From contig JASHUR010000262.1 of the NCBI GenBank assembly GCA_030039895.1, positions 1 through 5,393 of the forward strand: a DNA stretch of 5,393 nt, read 5' to 3'. Shown piece after piece: positions 4,246-5,393 of the stretch. The notes under the pieces were generated by a model. The model saw only the letters and a list, made by a program, of their open reading frames with translations. It made no database searches and was not told the DNA's origin. The stretch's first letter is position 1; every line of letters begins with the position of its first letter. Position numbers and translations under genes: made by a program. The stretch is from Acidobacteriaceae bacterium (lineage in GTDB: Bacteria; Acidobacteriota; Terriglobia; Terriglobales; Acidobacteriaceae).

Positions 4246-5393
4246 ATGATTCAGATGCAACGCGGTGTAAAAGCCGTCCTGGCTTTTCTTGTGCTGATCG
4301 CAGTCTTCTCTCCAACCGCTCTGTTCGCCCAGCTCGATACGGGCGGAATCACAGGAACAGTAACCGACCCAACCGGCGCAGTGGTTCCGGGCGCCATGAT
4401 CACACTGACGAACACCGGGACCAACGTATCGCAAAAGATGCAAACAACCTCGACCGGTACCTACAGTTTTACCGGGGTACGGCCGGGAACCTACACTCTG
4501 CAAGCCGATGCGCAGGGTTTTCAAACATTTATCGATGACGGGCTTTTGATCCATGTGCAGCGGACATTGACGGTTGACGTGCACCTGGTGGCAGGCGCTG
4601 TGACGCAGCATGTGACCGTAACTGCCGCGGCCCCCCTGCTTCAGGCAGAGAGCGCAGCCGTGGGCCAGACGATCACATCCGAAGCCGTAAATAATCTGCC
4701 GTTGCAGACCCGCGACTGGGCCTCACTGGCGCAGCTCTCAGCCGGTGTCAATACAGCTCCGGTCGGCAATCCCAGCAGCGATTCAGGATCTTCCACCAGC
4801 GCGTATTTTTCAGTCGATGGCGTCAACCTGTGGCAGAACGATTTTCGCCTGAACGGCATTAACGACAACATCGAGGTGTATGGCGGATCGTCGGTGGGAA
4901 GCAATGCGGCAATTACTCCTCCACCGGACGCTATTCAGGAATTCAAGCTGCAGAGCGGCGACTTTAATGCCGAGTTCGGACACTCGACCGGAGCCGTAAT
5001 CAATGCGGCCATCAAATCCGGCACCAACCAGTTTCACGGAGATGTGTGGGAATATTTCCGGAATGACGCCCTGAACGCCAACCTCTGGTTCAACGACCAC
5101 AATGATCTTCCGAAGCCGGAGTATAGGCAGAACCTGTTCGGAGCCACGCTGGGCGGCCCCATCATCAAGGACAAAACCTTCTTCTTTGGGGATTACCAGG
5201 GCGGGCGCTATGTGACCCCCTCACCTGCCACCAGCACCGTGCCGACAAACGGCATGATCAACAGCGGCTTTACGAACCTGCAGGACCTGATTACGGGCAA
5301 CACGGGAACGGGAACGGATGCGTTGGGACGAGTGTTCCCGCACGGCACGATTTTTGACCCGGCGACCACGCGCCAGATCCCCGCCGACGGCGT
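4246..5393 (+). CDS. TonB-dependent receptor, Oar-like, with N-terminal carboxypeptidase-regulatory-like domain (partial, runs off right edge)
   Basis: Only the first 382 residues are in the window; family members are usually around 1,000 or more. Residues 1-28 are a signal peptide: a basic start, a hydrophobic stretch AVLAFLVLIAVF, and a probable cut after ALFA. Residues about 33-115 form a CarboxypepD_reg-like beta-sandwich (ITGTVTDPTGAVVPGA, then TGTYSFTGVRPGTYTL). The TonB plug follows from about 125, with SVDGVNLWQNDFRLNGINDN (189-208), AITPPPDAIQEFKLQSGDFN (222-241), EFGHSTGAVINAAIKSGTN (243-261) and FHGDVWEYFRNDALNA (263-278). The barrel begins around LGGPIIKDKTFFFGDYQ (302-318). Such proteins sit in the outer membrane and take up large or scarce solutes by TonB energy; this sub-type is common in Acidobacteria, often beside sugar-use genes. 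It is divergent from the LacI-type gene and preceded by the main palindrome, which suggests control by that regulator. The substrate is unknown. Confidence 0.95.
   Translation, partial: MIQMQRGVKAVLAFLVLIAVFSPTALFAQLDTGGITGTVTDPTGAVVPGAMITLTNTGTNVSQKMQTTSTGTYSFTGVRPGTYTLQADAQGFQTFIDDGLLIHVQRTLTVDVHLVAGAVTQHVTVTAAAPLLQAESAAVGQTITSEAVNNLPLQTRDWASLAQLSAGVNTAPVGNPSSDSGSSTSAYFSVDGVNLWQNDFRLNGINDNIEVYGGSSVGSNAAITPPPDAIQEFKLQSGDFNAEFGHSTGAVINAAIKSGTNQFHGDVWEYFRNDALNANLWFNDHNDLPKPEYRQNLFGATLGGPIIKDKTFFFGDYQGGRYVTPSPATSTVPTNGMINSGFTNLQDLITGNTGTGTDALGRVFPHGTIFDPATTRQIPADG

Noticed and set aside
4197..4538. Plus-strand 113-codon open frame overlapping the receptor start
   Set aside because: It is in a different frame from the receptor, whose signal peptide and domains are clear, has no ribosome site, and has Arg/Ser/Asn-rich out-of-frame composition.
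4144..4611. Minus-strand 155-codon open frame opposite the receptor start
   Set aside because: It is antisense to the signal peptide and CarboxypepD_reg domain of the receptor, is Cys/His/Arg-rich and belongs to no recognised family.
1..5393. Mobile elements, CRISPR arrays, tRNA or rRNA genes
   Set aside because: No transposase-like product, regularly spaced repeats, terminal inverted repeats or cloverleaf/rRNA-like segments were found on reading both strands.

Overview
The window looks like a piece of an Acidobacteriota chromosome, most likely a Terriglobia-type soil acidobacterium. This rests on gene style, not a database match. The large outer-membrane protein at the right edge starts with a signal peptide and a carboxypeptidase-regulatory-like (CarboxypepD_reg) domain, followed by an Oar-type TonB-dependent plug with an 'LNGINDN' motif. 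That architecture is heavily expanded in Acidobacteria. DNA is moderately GC-rich and gene-dense, and no mobile element, tRNA, rRNA or CRISPR was seen.

Layout. Bases 1-187 (minus) hold the N-terminal part of a DtxR/MntR-type metal-dependent repressor that runs off the left edge. Bases 256-1554 (minus) encode a GRP/RhaT-like DMT-superfamily sugar transporter with two extra C-terminal membrane helices. Bases 1564-2424 (minus) encode a complete eukaryote-like myo-inositol oxygenase (MIOX), only 9 nt ahead of the transporter and in the same frame. Bases 2425-2763 are a gene-poor spacer with an operator-like site, a candidate plus-strand promoter and a probable 29-residue membrane peptide gene (2650-2739, plus). 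Bases 2764-3831 (minus) encode a full LacI/GalR-family regulator. Bases 3832-4245 are a divergent control region with a near-perfect CG-centred palindrome (4121-4142) and a potentially structured mRNA leader. From 4246 to the right edge (plus) runs the start of the TonB-dependent receptor.

How it may work together (inference). The receptor would bring a sugar or polyol, or a larger compound containing it, across the outer membrane. The GRP-like permease would take it across the inner membrane. MIOX would cleave myo-inositol with O2 to D-glucuronate, feeding uronate catabolism encoded elsewhere. The LacI regulator, which carries the hinge leucine that inserts at a central CpG, is the natural candidate to bind the palindrome before the receptor gene and the related site before MIOX. 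The MntR-like regulator at the end of the MIOX run is notable because MIOX is a di-iron enzyme. The main points worth a second look are the shared operator, the possible ribosome-site-masking leader of the receptor gene, the extended transporter and the opposite-strand small membrane peptide.
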